A program made the translations under genes and the position numbers. The notes under the pieces are model-generated. The model was not told the origin of the DNA, searched no databases, and was given only the letters and a program-made list of their open reading frames with translations. A DNA stretch of 64,000 bases from DAOUTW01 sp964523575 (GTDB lineage Bacteria > Zixibacteria > MSB-5A5 > GN15 > JAAZOE01). Below, piece after piece: positions 7,741 to 16,171 of the stretch (position 1 is its first letter; every line of letters starts with the position of its first letter). Where the stretch lies: the NCBI GenBank assembly GCA_964523575.1, contig CAZGAV010000003.1:1-64000 (forward strand), in the 5' to 3' direction.

Positions 7741-8795
7741 AAATCGGAATTATCGGTTTACCGCAATCGGGCAAAACGACTATTTTCAACGCCGCCGCCG
7801 GCCGATCGGAAGCAGTCGGGGATTATTCCAAGGCGTCGCATCGGGCCATCATCAAAGTTCCCGACCATCGTCTCGACCGCCTCTCCGAACTGGTTCAGCC
7901 CCGAAAAACGACGCATGCGGAAATCGATTATCTCGACATCTGCGCCTTCACCGGTAAGGGAAAAGAGGCCGAGGCAGGGACTTTGGAAATACCCGATGAT
8001 TTGCGCTATGCCAATGCCCTGTTGGTAGTTATTGACTGTTTCAGCCCCGATTGCACGCCCGAAAAGCATTTCAACCTTTTTATCGAGGAATTGATCCTCG
8101 CCGACCAGATTGTCATCGAGCGTAACCTGGAAAAGAAAACCCGCACGGCCCAATTGACCGGCGATAAGGCGATGGCGCGCGAAGCAGAGTTGTTGAAAAA
8201 ATGCCTTGAGAGTGTCGAGAAAGCCGTCCCCCTCGCTCTGGCGGGATTGGAAAACGAGGAAAAGAAGGCACTCAAAAACTACGCTTTTCTGTCCCTCAAG
8301 CCCCTTCTGGTGGTTCTCAATATCACTGAGGATGATCTCGGTCACGAAAGTAAATGGCTGGAGCGTTTCGGGGATGCCGCGGTGTCGGGAATCAGAGAAC
8401 TGGTAGCCATATGCGGGAAGATGGAAATGGAACTGGCGGTTTTGAACGAGGACGACCAGTCGGTTTTTCTGAAGGATCTCGGAATCGATCATCCGGCGAT
8501 GGAAGTCTTGATTCAAAAATCGTACGGGTTATTGGGCTTGATTTCTTTTTTCACCGTGGGCGAGCCCGAGGCCCGCGCCTGGACGATCCGGTCGGGCACG
8601 AGGGCCCCTCAGGCCGCCGGCGAGGTCCATTCCGATATAGAACGAGGCTTCATCCGGGCCGAAGTGATTACTTATGATGATTTTATCACCTATGGCTCCA
8701 CCCCTGCCTGCAAGGAGGCCGGTAAATACCATGTCGAGGGGAAAGATTATGTCGTCCGCGACGGCGACATTATTCTATTTAGATTTAATATATAA
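7737..8795 (+). CDS. YchF/OLA1-like P-loop NTPase, divergent
   Basis: 352 residues resembling the universal YchF (OLA1) ATPase: P-loop GLPQSGKTT at residues 7-15, the unusual NxxE nucleotide-specificity motif (NITE) in the G4 position, and a C-terminal TGS/DUF933 module ending in VVRDGDIILFRFN. The usual switch segment D-I-A-G-L-V-x-G-A is missing; the region reads LDICAFTGKGKEAEAG. It may therefore be a paralogue, with canonical ychF elsewhere. The ATG overlaps the nfo stop (ATGA), so the two are co-translated. Confidence 0.8.
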   Translation: MKIGIIGLPQSGKTTIFNAAAGRSEAVGDYSKASHRAIIKVPDHRLDRLSELVQPRKTTHAEIDYLDICAFTGKGKEAEAGTLEIPDDLRYANALLVVIDCFSPDCTPEKHFNLFIEELILADQIVIERNLEKKTRTAQLTGDKAMAREAELLKKCLESVEKAVPLALAGLENEEKKALKNYAFLSLKPLLVVLNITEDDLGHESKWLERFGDAAVSGIRELVAICGKMEMELAVLNEDDQSVFLKDLGIDHPAMEVLIQKSYGLLGLISFFTVGEPEARAWTIRSGTRAPQAAGEVHSDIERGFIRAEVITYDDFITYGSTPACKEAGKYHVEGKDYVVRDGDIILFRFNI

Positions 8796-8879
8796 AAGTC
8801 GAACCGGCCAATTTTTCACAGCTATGTCGAGGGAAGCCCTTCACGCAGTCAAAGCCGCCCAGAGAATTCCGATAGAATT

Positions 8880-9212
8880 TTACCGCGAGTTGTTGGGATT
8901 GTCGGTTCGGTAATCTTGCGGAAACTCATCTTCGGAACGTCCCGCTTTCTTGGCCCGTGCAACGACATCGCGCAGGGATTCATTGGGGCGCAGGGGAAAA
9001 CCGCATAATTTCTGAATTGCCATAACTCGTTTGCGTTCGGTATCGCGCTTTTCCTGGGCCAGAATATCGGCCTCCAGCATGGCCAGTCCGTCCTCGGATT
9101 CAGGAATGAATATATACCATAATTCCCTGGGAATAGATTCGAGCATTTTTTTTACGCTGGGGAAAGAATCAGGGATCGCGTTTTGACATTCACTCATTTT
9201 TTTTACCGCCAC
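8880..9212 (-). CDS. Small hypothetical protein
   Basis: 110 residues from a GTG start (or 105 from the ATG at 9197, preceded by GGTGG). No family is recognised. The sequence is soluble and charged, with a central helical part (about residues 40-95) and no signal peptide or membrane segment. It is the only plausible coding sequence in the 580-base space between the YchF-like gene and the YiiX-like gene. The start region contains a run of A, and a hairpin-T-run of the opposite strand lies just upstream. Coding status is moderate. Confidence 0.45.
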   Translation of the reverse strand: MAVKKMSECQNAIPDSFPSVKKMLESIPRELWYIFIPESEDGLAMLEADILAQEKRDTERKRVMAIQKLCGFPLRPNESLRDVVARAKKAGRSEDEFPQDYRTDNPNNSR

Positions 9213-9244
9213 CTATAGTCCTTTATAGCCTTTTTCTCGACTTC

Positions 9245-9266
9245 CGTCCGGTCTCGGACGTTTTTT
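9245..9266 (+). terminator. Intrinsic terminator on the plus strand
   Basis: CGTCCG-GTCT-CGGACG followed by six T. The nearest upstream plus-strand gene ends 450 bases away at 8795, so it either ends a long nfo-ychF transcript running antisense through the small minus-strand gene or belongs to an unseen RNA. Confidence 0.6.
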
Positions 9267-9379
9267 CACCGACTATTTTTTTTAACACTATGCACCGAGC
9301 AATTGTTCCAGAGAGGGCCGATTTCGAAGAGACTCCGACGAAAATATCTACATAAGAATCCATAAATGATTGGCCGGGA

Positions 9380-10975
9380 TCATTCTGTAATGTTATCTAC
9401 GGAATCCTTTGATGCATATGCGAATTTGGCCTCCGTGGCCAAGCCTACCAGAGCCCAATATGGCGGCCTGTAGCCCCGCTCTTCCTTGAATATTTGCGCC
9501 CGGTTAATCAGGTCGGTTTTGATGGCTTCAAACGCCTGAGAAAAATACTGGACGCGTAAGGCTGCCGTTGCGCTCATCCCCTCCGGGATCGGTCCCACTG
9601 CCCCGAACCAGTTGAGCACCCTGCTATACGCCTTTACCAGCCTTACGACCGGGAGCAGCCACAAGTTATAATCAAGAGTCGCGGTCGAATCGCCCCTCTC
9701 CAGCATGGCATCGAGGACGGCATTGTCGAGATGATCCTGGTAAAGCAATTGGGGATTACGCCATTCGGCGACGACGGTCAGTTGCGGGTCGTATTCCAGG
9801 TCTGATGGTTCCTGAGTCTCAAAATGCCGTACTCCGAGCGCCGCCAGCCAGATCCGCAGACGCAAAGATGAAATATGGGATAGGCCCATCCAGAGGCTGA
9901 TGCCCATATCCGAATAGGCCGCCGAAACGACTTCGGAACAGAATAATTTTCCATCGTCATGGAAGTCCATAGCGAAATCGTATGGCATATGACCGCCTTT
10001 GACTCTGGCCAGCATCGCCGTTGCGACCTTGTGGGGCAACATTGAGTCGGCAACGAGTGCCGGCAATTCGGCCTGCAGACGCAACGCCATGATGCGAAGT
10101 TTGGTATCTTTCATATACTTATCGATATCGGCGAGGGCCGCACCGCACTCAATATGCGATTCAATGATCGATACATCTCCAGTCTCGTTATCGACATACA
10201 CCAATGCCACATGCGAGAAATTTCCGGGGTAATCGTTGCCTCGTGCGATCAGGGCCGATGTCGGCGCTCCGCCCCGCGAAACAAGAATATCGCCGCTGTG
10301 AATTGTCATTCCCAACAGGCGGGCCGAGGGTGTATTTGAGGGTTCATCGAAACCCGAAACCAGGGGCGGAATCGATCCCGGCGGTGCCTGTAACATAATT
10401 TCGTCGATGGCGGCCCGGCCTCCATAAAGCAGTCCATAAATCCGGCGGCGGCTATCCGAAACGTCCATATCCCATTGACGCGATTGATATTTCAGGTCAT
10501 GGCGCATGGTGGAAAAAAGCTCGATGAATTCCGGCATCCGGGCCGGGTTGGCGGCTATTTGCGCCGCCAGGCCAAAAAGGGCCGTTTCGAGAACTTTGTA
10601 AACTTCCGCTTGAGGCGGGAAATCAGATTGCTCTATAATTGCGAGTGTATTCCGGGCCGTGGCGAAACCGGAATCGATGCTCCGGCTCAAGGTTTCGCGA
10701 TCAGCCGTGCGAGCCTTAACGAAGACCTTTTCCAGCGAAGCCCATAACTCATCCCGATCCCAGACGAATGGTCGGGTTATGGTCTCGACAGGAACCCGGT
10801 AGTCCTTTTCGGGAATAAGCAGAATTAAATAAAGAACGATTAATCCGGCGGCAATCCCGCCGATGATTTTCGGCCCGCGCGAAGACAATGATTTCTTTAT
10901 CATCATAGAGAGATTTCCAGTAATATGGTCCAGTATAAAACGCATTCGGCGCAATAGGCAAATAAAATCGCCCAT
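9380..10975 (-). CDS. Membrane-anchored YiiX-like (peptidase C92) cysteine hydrolase
   Basis: 531 residues. An N-terminal membrane segment (about 37-55) is followed by a long helical region, then a permuted NlpC/P60 papain-like domain: GDILVSRGG at 228-236, FSHVALVY with candidate catalytic His255, a Glu at 272 in IESHIECGA, and LFCSEVVSAAY with candidate nucleophile Cys346. Relatives (YiiX/YebB, DUF830) act on amide or ester bonds of lipids or cell-wall material; the substrate is unknown. AGGGGAAG lies eight bases before the chosen ATG. It is divergent from the methyltransferase at 11051. Confidence 0.75.
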   Translation of the reverse strand: MGDFICLLRRMRFILDHITGNLSMMIKKSLSSRGPKIIGGIAAGLIVLYLILLIPEKDYRVPVETITRPFVWDRDELWASLEKVFVKARTADRETLSRSIDSGFATARNTLAIIEQSDFPPQAEVYKVLETALFGLAAQIAANPARMPEFIELFSTMRHDLKYQSRQWDMDVSDSRRRIYGLLYGGRAAIDEIMLQAPPGSIPPLVSGFDEPSNTPSARLLGMTIHSGDILVSRGGAPTSALIARGNDYPGNFSHVALVYVDNETGDVSIIESHIECGAALADIDKYMKDTKLRIMALRLQAELPALVADSMLPHKVATAMLARVKGGHMPYDFAMDFHDDGKLFCSEVVSAAYSDMGISLWMGLSHISSLRLRIWLAALGVRHFETQEPSDLEYDPQLTVVAEWRNPQLLYQDHLDNAVLDAMLERGDSTATLDYNLWLLPVVRLVKAYSRVLNWFGAVGPIPEGMSATAALRVQYFSQAFEAIKTDLINRAQIFKEERGYRPPYWALVGLATEAKFAYASKDSVDNITE

Positions 10976-11050
10976 GCGGTTGACTTCCCCTAAATAATCG
11001 TCTGGCCTTTGCCGAATTATAGAAGGAACTTAAAAAAGGGAAATGCGACT

Positions 11051-11635
11051 ATGATTATCACCGGCCATGAGGAGAAAGACGCCGAATACTACAGCGACAT
11101 TTACCGCCGGGGCTACGACACCAGCGGTTACCAGCCTCTGTATCAAGTTGTTCTCAAATTACTCAAGAATTTCACCGCACCCCGAATTCTTGAAATCGGC
11201 TGTGGGATCGGCGATCTCGGCCGGATGCTGATTGACGAAAGCTACCAGTATCGAGGTTTTGATTTCAGCGACGAGGCCATTGCCCATTGCCGCCGGCTGT
11301 GTCCCGAGGGCAATTTTCATGTGGGCAATGTCTATCAGGCCGAGAGTTTCTGGCCGGTTGATTATAATGTCGTTATCGCTCTGGAAGTCCTCGAACATGT
11401 CGACGATTTGAAAATCATGGCCAATATTCCCCCCGGCGCACACCTGATCGCCTCTGTACCCGATTATGACGATATTTCCCATCTTCGTCTCTACCGGGAT
11501 TTCCGCCAGGATATCATCGAACGATTCCGCCATTGTCTGCACATTATCGAGATCGCCACGGCCGCGGCCGAGAATTCTCAATCGGGAGCGAATCAATCGA
11601 TTCATATTTTTTCGGGAATTAAACTTCTGTCATAA
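11051..11635 (+). CDS. Class I SAM-dependent methyltransferase
   Basis: 194 residues; AdoMet motif I ILEIGCGIG at residues 46-54, acidic residue in YRGFDFSDEAI and a post-motif ALEVLEHVDD typical of Methyltransf_23/25 proteins. The substrate is unknown. The ATG at 11051 is chosen because AAGGG lies upstream and the preceding in-frame TTG adds only a non-conserved basic stretch. It stands alone, with its own promoter region shared with the divergent hydrolase gene. Confidence 0.8.
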   Translation: MIITGHEEKDAEYYSDIYRRGYDTSGYQPLYQVVLKLLKNFTAPRILEIGCGIGDLGRMLIDESYQYRGFDFSDEAIAHCRRLCPEGNFHVGNVYQAESFWPVDYNVVIALEVLEHVDDLKIMANIPPGAHLIASVPDYDDISHLRLYRDFRQDIIERFRHCLHIIEIATAAAENSQSGANQSIHIFSGIKLLS

Positions 11636-11810
11636 ACTGCCGCTGTGAATTCAAAAGTCTGCCGCAAGTATCATCGCCGGCGAGGCAAAAATACCGAAAA
11701 TTTCAACTTTTTCCACCTTTCATCGAACTTTTTGCCTATATTGCCGTCCTTACAACTTGATGTACTGTAACTTGAAGAGGAAATAGCTACGTGAAGGAGC
11801 AGGAGATATC

Positions 11811-13703
11811 ATGATACGCTATCGTTCTATGATCCTTACCCTCATTTTAGTTCTGGCCGCCGCCTCATTCTCGGTCGCGGCTTCCGACGTTCCCGATAAC
11901 ACCGGTGCTATCCCCCAGCGCCAGGACATCGATGCCCAGTACAAATGGAAAGTCGAAGATATGTACCCGGATACGGCCGCCTGGGAGGCCGATTTTGAGC
12001 TTTTGAAGTCCAGGCTGGGCGATATGGACAAATTCAAAGGCCATCTGGGCGATTCCCCCGAGGGGCTTTTGAATTGCCTCAAGCTCCGCGACACACTCCA
12101 TATTCTGACGAGCGACTTGTTCGTTTATGCTTATCTGAAGCTGGACGAAGACAATCGCCGGAGCGAATTTCAGGAATTGGGTGGACGAATATCGGCTCTT
12201 GACGCCCAGGTCGAAGAAGCGACAGCCTTTATCGAGCCGGAGATTCTCGCTCTCGATCCGGCCAAATTGGAATCTTTTCTAAAAGAAAACGCCGAATTGG
12301 GTGTTTACCGGTTTTATCTGGAAGATCAGATGCGGCGTAAGGCTCATATCCTGCCTCCCGAGCAGGAAGAATTGATGGCCATGGCCGGACCGTTGCTGGG
12401 GGCTCCCCTCAAAATATTCAACATGATCGATAACGCCGACCATAAAATCGGCTCCATCCTTGACGCCGACGGCAACAAGGTCGATTTGACCTGGGGCCGT
12501 TACTCCCTGATTCTCAAGGGCACCGACCGCGATTTGCGACGGATCGCCAACGATACCGTCCAGACCGGCTGGTTGAGTTATGTCAATACGCTCGGGGCCA
12601 CCCTCGGTTCCTCGATCGAAAAAGATCTTTTTGTCACCCGGGCCCGCAAATACAACAGCACTCTGGAGCGGTCACTGGATCAGGATAATATTCCGGTTTC
12701 GGTTTTCCAGAACCTTATCAAGGCCGTTGATGACAATCTCCCGATGTATCAGAAATGGATCGCTCTGCGCAAGAAAATCCTGGGATATGACACTCTTTAC
12801 ACCTACGACCTGTCGGTGCCGTTGGCACCTGATTTCCAGGAGGAATATACCTATACCCAGGCCAAGGACATTCTGTTGGACGGTCTCAAGCCGCTGGGCA
12901 AGGATTATCTCAACGATTTCAAGAAGGGCCTCAATTCCGGCTGGGTCGATGTTTTTGAAAATGAGGGTAAAGGCTCCGGCGCTTACAGCTGGGGCACCTA
13001 CACCTCACACCCATATATTTTGATGAACTTCGACGGTTCCATCGATAATATCTTTGCTCTGGCTCACGAGATGGGCCACGCCCTCAACAGCTACTACACC
13101 GATCAGAACGAACCCTATATCTATCATGGGCATTCGCTGTTCACGGCCGAAGTCGCCTCGACCTGCAACGAAGCCATCCTCATGAAGTACATGCTCGCCC
13201 ACGCCGCCGACAAAGAAGAAAAAATCATGCTTCTGAACCACTATATCAACCAGATCGACGGGACTTTTATTACGCAGGTGATGTTTTCCGAGTACGAAGA
13301 GATGCTTCATAAACATATCCAGGACGGCGGCGCCTTGTCGGTCGACTTCGTGCGCCAGACTTATCGCGAATTGCTCCAGAAGTACTGGGGTCCCGACGTC
13401 GTCATCGGCCCGGACAACGATATGGGCGCTTTGAAGCTTTATCATTACTACCGGACATTCTACGTGTACAAGTACGCCACCAGTTACGCCGCCGCCCAGA
13501 CCCTGTCTCAGAAAATTCTCGAAGGTGACAAAAAAGCCCTGGCCGCCTATATGAAATTCCTGGCCACCGGCTCATCCATGTACCCGGTGGATATTCTGAA
13601 GGAAGCCGGCGTGGATATGACTTCACCCGAACCGGTGGAACGAACGTTGAAATTGTTCGGCGAACTGGTTGACGAGATGGATCGCCTGCTTTCGGAAAAA
13701 TAA
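11811..13703 (+). CDS. pepF: Secreted oligoendopeptidase F (M3 family)
   Basis: A zinc metallopeptidase of 630 residues that cleaves short peptides. Residues 1-24 form a signal peptide (hydrophobic run ending SFSVAAS), so unlike the cytosolic Lactococcus enzyme this one should be exported. The M3 zinc motif HEMGH is near residue 419 within FALAHEMGHALNS, with the third ligand expected in the downstream AEVASTCNEAI segment about 28 residues on. The length is normal. GGAG precedes the ATG. A strong hairpin follows the stop. Confidence 0.9.
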   Translation: MIRYRSMILTLILVLAAASFSVAASDVPDNTGAIPQRQDIDAQYKWKVEDMYPDTAAWEADFELLKSRLGDMDKFKGHLGDSPEGLLNCLKLRDTLHILTSDLFVYAYLKLDEDNRRSEFQELGGRISALDAQVEEATAFIEPEILALDPAKLESFLKENAELGVYRFYLEDQMRRKAHILPPEQEELMAMAGPLLGAPLKIFNMIDNADHKIGSILDADGNKVDLTWGRYSLILKGTDRDLRRIANDTVQTGWLSYVNTLGATLGSSIEKDLFVTRARKYNSTLERSLDQDNIPVSVFQNLIKAVDDNLPMYQKWIALRKKILGYDTLYTYDLSVPLAPDFQEEYTYTQAKDILLDGLKPLGKDYLNDFKKGLNSGWVDVFENEGKGSGAYSWGTYTSHPYILMNFDGSIDNIFALAHEMGHALNSYYTDQNEPYIYHGHSLFTAEVASTCNEAILMKYMLAHAADKEEKIMLLNHYINQIDGTFITQVMFSEYEEMLHKHIQDGGALSVDFVRQTYRELLQKYWGPDVVIGPDNDMGALKLYHYYRTFYVYKYATSYAAAQTLSQKILEGDKKALAAYMKFLATGSSMYPVDILKEAGVDMTSPEPVERTLKLFGELVDEMDRLLSEK

Positions 13704-13732
13704 CGAACGCAAGTTTACTCGCAAATAAAATG

Positions 13733-13762
13733 GCATCCGTGCCCCGCGAGGGGCACGGATGC
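13733..13762 (+). terminator. Perfect hairpin after pepF
   Basis: A 13-base perfect stem (GCATCCGTGCCCC and its complement) closed by a GCGA tetraloop, 29 bases after the pepF stop. It is very stable but is not followed by a T-run; likely a terminator or an mRNA 3' end stabiliser. Confidence 0.5.
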
Positions 13763-13782
13763 GGTCCGGGTACCGCCTGATT

Positions 13783-13791
13783 TGTTATAAT
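13783..13791 (+). promoter_or_regulatory. Candidate extended -10 promoter
   Basis: TGTTATAAT is an extended -10 element (TG, one base, TATAAT) with no -35 hexamer at the expected place. It would start a transcript near 13798 with no protein-coding gene before the terminator at 14028. Confidence 0.35.
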
Positions 13792-13797
13792 GTATTC

Positions 13798-14061
13798 AGC
13801 GGACGAGATTCGGAAAAGGTAACGATGCTCCATTGACCTTACAACTTCGACAGTATCCCTGACGCCGCATCATTGACCATTCATCTTGCCCGGCGTCGGA
13901 CGATGCGCGACAACATGTTGGAACAACAGGAATGACAACTTCGACACGATATCTTTGTTTTGACAACCGGAGCGCGGAATCTTGTTGATTTTGCATTATT
14001 GATTCGACTTCTCTGGATCTCTGCCATAAGCGGTCGGCATTTCATGTCGGCCGCTTTTTTT
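13798..14061 (+). ncRNA. Candidate small RNA transcript of about 260 nt
   Basis: Defined only by flanking signals: the extended -10 at 13783-13791 and the intrinsic terminator at 14028-14061. Inside, the 12-base word ACAACTTCGACA occurs twice (13841-13852 and 13935-13946), and a palindrome CAACATGTTG lies at 13910-13919. No convincing protein is encoded. It does not show the sequence marks of RNase P RNA, SRP RNA or tmRNA. It could equally be a pepF 3' region or decayed sequence. Confidence 0.3.
14028..14061 (+). terminator. Intrinsic terminator
   Basis: A 13-base stem (AAGCGGTCGGCAT pairing with ATGTCGGCCGCTT through two wobble pairs) with a TTC loop, running straight into a T-run ending TTTTTTTA. 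It ends whatever is transcribed from the preceding 330-base gene-free stretch. Confidence 0.7.
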
Positions 14062-14121
14062 ATCCGGAATCCGAGCGAGAAATGGAAACACTTTTTCTCC
14101 CATGCGGAATAAAGAAATAAG

Positions 14122-14150
14122 TTGACATCGCCCAATCGGACATCTATATT
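14122..14150 (+). promoter_or_regulatory. Promoter of the caspase-like gene unit
   Basis: TTGACA (14122-14127) and TATATT (14145-14150) are separated by 17 bases. The predicted start near 14157 implies a leader of about 335 bases before the ATG at 14492. Confidence 0.7.
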
Positions 14151-14491
14151 AAAGATGGCATTCATCATCCGGTAATTTTGCCCCGGGACATCGAAATATC
14201 CAAACATCTGCGCACCAAAATCGATCTCTTTAGTTTGACATGGCTCACCAAGGGCAAAGCTGTCGGTTTCGCTTATCATGGCTGACGCCGATGTCGTCAA
14301 CGTGTCGGCAATCGCTCTTTCACGCACAATAAATACTTTTTCGTTTGTTGAGGAGGTGATGCAATTCGCTTAGAAGCCGAGGTATCCCTCGGTTTCAGTT
14401 TTCAACAAGTCCATAAGTCCAACGGGAGACTCACCTGCGATGTACGGCCAAGGTATGGCCATTCAGCTGTTTTTGAGCCAAGGAGGTAACC
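14151..14491 (+). other. Long structured 5' leader of the caspase-like gene
   Basis: No standard gene is seen. At 14351-14360 there is a perfect Shine-Dalgarno word AGGAGGTGAT, far from the gene. TTGTTGA (14345-14351) can pair with TCAACAA (14402-14408), enclosing it, and a small hairpin CCGAGG-TATC-CCTCGG lies at 14377-14392. A 41-codon reading frame with an ATT start at 14364 runs into the Shine-Dalgarno of the next gene (stop 14487-14489). These could be leader-peptide or translational-control elements. Confidence 0.35.
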
Positions 14492-15622
14492 ATGAAAATC
14501 GGCAAATTCAATTTCAAGGAGTATGCGGCCAAAAAGCCGCTTTTAATCACTCCCGACGGCAAATTTTTGTCGGCCCGGGAAGTCGTCAGCCAGCCAACCC
14601 TGGGCGCCGCATCGGCGTTTTCGCTCAACAACGAAGATCGGATCAAGCTGGCCCTGGAGAGATATCGGCTGGAACCGGATTTCAAACTCATGATCTTCGG
14701 AAAAGGGCTTGTGACCAAGAGCCAATTGATGACGGCCATCAAAAAACAGGACGAACTGGGTATGATGGCGCTGGATGCGGAGATGGGTTACTGCAGCGAG
14801 CTGCTATCTAATTTGGCGGGTGGGATAATCACCCCCTGGCCGAAGGAGCCCAGAATCCCTATACCCAAGAAGCCGGACTGGAAAATCGTGAAAAAATGCA
14901 TTCAGTTCAAGCTTAAGACGCGCGCCCTTTTCTGCGAAAATACAACCGACAGCGTCACGACCCCCTTCGCCAATTACCGTATGAAATATGTACACCCGGT
15001 TTTCATCAAACGGGGCTTCTCAATCACGGTCCTCAAGGGAGTGGACGACATTCGGGCCAATTTCATTGCGCCGGCCAAGAACCCGCTGACGGTCTATATC
15101 AGCGGTATCGGTCACGGCAGTTATACCTGTTTCACCGGTCACTGGGGCAACCATATTCTGGAAGTCGGGCAATATGATCCGGCCGAGGTCAAAGGCAAGG
15201 CCATACATTTCCTCAGTTGCCAGACGGCCAAAACCCTCGGTCCCGACACAGTAGCCAAGGGAGCGAAATGTTACGCCGGTTATATCGAAAACTTCGTCCT
15301 CCAATGGGACGACCCCTCGACCCCGGCGGTAAACGAATTCAACCTCTTTGCCAGATCCGACAGTACATTCGATATTATGATGGCCATGGGCGCGACGGCG
15401 AAACAGGCCTTTGCCGCCACAATCCAGGCTTTCAATGCGGCCATCAGCCAGGTACCGAACACGGTTACGGCGACCTATCTGGCCCTGGATCGAGATCGCC
15501 TCAAACTTCACGGTAACGCGGCCACGCAAATCCTGCCTTATCGCTATTTCAGGATTTGTTTCCCGATCCTAAGGCTGGAAACGGAGGAAGCGTTCGCGAA
15601 AATCAGTCAGCCGATAGACTGA
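14492..15622 (+). CDS. Putative caspase-like (clan CD) cysteine peptidase with N-terminal adaptor-like domain
   Basis: 376 residues, cytoplasmic by appearance (no signal or membrane segment). Residues about 15-108 form a domain that recurs alone in the protein at 15827. After a Pro/Lys-rich linker (112-130), residues about 195-270 show a clan CD pattern: strand TVYISGIGHGSY with candidate His208, then KAIHFLSCQTAK with candidate nucleophile Cys243, then GAKCYAGYIENF, as in gingipain, caspase and CHAT folds. The function is not known; the arrangement suggests a regulated protease. AGGAGG lies six bases before the ATG. A catalytically inert relative cannot be excluded. Confidence 0.6.
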   Translation: MKIGKFNFKEYAAKKPLLITPDGKFLSAREVVSQPTLGAASAFSLNNEDRIKLALERYRLEPDFKLMIFGKGLVTKSQLMTAIKKQDELGMMALDAEMGYCSELLSNLAGGIITPWPKEPRIPIPKKPDWKIVKKCIQFKLKTRALFCENTTDSVTTPFANYRMKYVHPVFIKRGFSITVLKGVDDIRANFIAPAKNPLTVYISGIGHGSYTCFTGHWGNHILEVGQYDPAEVKGKAIHFLSCQTAKTLGPDTVAKGAKCYAGYIENFVLQWDDPSTPAVNEFNLFARSDSTFDIMMAMGATAKQAFAATIQAFNAAISQVPNTVTATYLALDRDRLKLHGNAATQILPYRYFRICFPILRLETEEAFAKISQPID

Positions 15623-15676
15623 TTCCACATCAGTATACGAGACCGTCGATTACCGCGGACTCATCGATTTATCTTT

Positions 15677-15711
15677 CGCAACATGGCCTGCTTGTAACAG
15701 GCCATGTTGTG
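15677..15711 (+). terminator. Strong hairpin between the two genes of the caspase-like unit
   Basis: A 14-base stem (CGCAACATGGCCTG with its complement, one wobble) around a CTTGTAA loop, 55 bases after the stop. It has no T-run, so it may reduce rather than end transcription into the small downstream gene, or protect the mRNA. Confidence 0.45.
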
Positions 15712-15826
15712 ATTTCAGCCGATTGGAGAAAAAAGGCGAAATTGAGGAGGTCTTGCTTTCCTTGTGGCACGGGAGGCGATTTTTCTCGATATTAGCAATT
15801 GAGGGAGAAAGGGTACAGGTAGCGCC

Positions 15827-16168
15827 ATGCCAATGCCAAAAATAGACGGACCGAATCTTAAGAAGCCGTTATGCTATGACCCGAAGCGCAAGAAGTTCAT
15901 CTATTATGACGAGATCGTTTCGGGGCGGGAAAAAATCATCCCGGTCGAAAATCTCTCGCCCGGCGACCTGAAAAAGCTGATTGTCGAACGACATCGGTCC
16001 GGCCCCGATTACAGGGTGCAGGCTATCAGCGGGCTCCCGTTGTCGCGCGATGATGTCGTCCGAGCCATGGAAAAAGATGAATCTTTCGGCCGGGATACGA
16101 TTGAGGCGGAGAGATCGTATCTTATAAGCCTCCTCGCCGAAATTCGTAAGAATCTTAAGAAGAGGTAA
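15827..16168 (+). CDS. Small protein: stand-alone copy of the caspase-like protein's N-terminal domain
   Basis: 113 residues. Residues 13-105 align along their whole length with residues 15-108 of the clan CD protein upstream: both start KPL, share KF, then E-[IV]-V-S, the motif E-R-x-R-x-x-P-D-[FY], a run ending A-x-x-K-x-D-E-x-G, and a closing A-E-x-x-Y-x-x-x-L-L. No catalytic residues are seen. The likely role is protein-protein binding to the matching domain of its neighbour, as adaptor or inhibitor (inference). An AGGT stretch precedes the ATG; Met3 is an alternative start. Confidence 0.65.
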   Translation: MPMPKIDGPNLKKPLCYDPKRKKFIYYDEIVSGREKIIPVENLSPGDLKKLIVERHRSGPDYRVQAISGLPLSRDDVVRAMEKDESFGRDTIEAERSYLISLLAEIRKNLKKR

Positions 16169-16171
16169 AGA

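Noticed and set aside
14128..14283. Plus-strand frame of about 50 codons with protein-like composition, ending HG then TGA
   Set aside because: It starts after a TAA inside the promoter and has no start codon or Shine-Dalgarno; probably chance.
13881..14327. 148-codon reading frame on the minus strand between pepF and the caspase-like gene
   Set aside because: It runs through a strong plus-strand terminator and promoter, is rich in Arg and Ser as random frames are, and has no ribosome binding site.
15750..15850. 30-codon frame after AGGAGG before the small adaptor-like gene
   Set aside because: It needs a TTG start and overlaps the next gene in another frame; no protein character.
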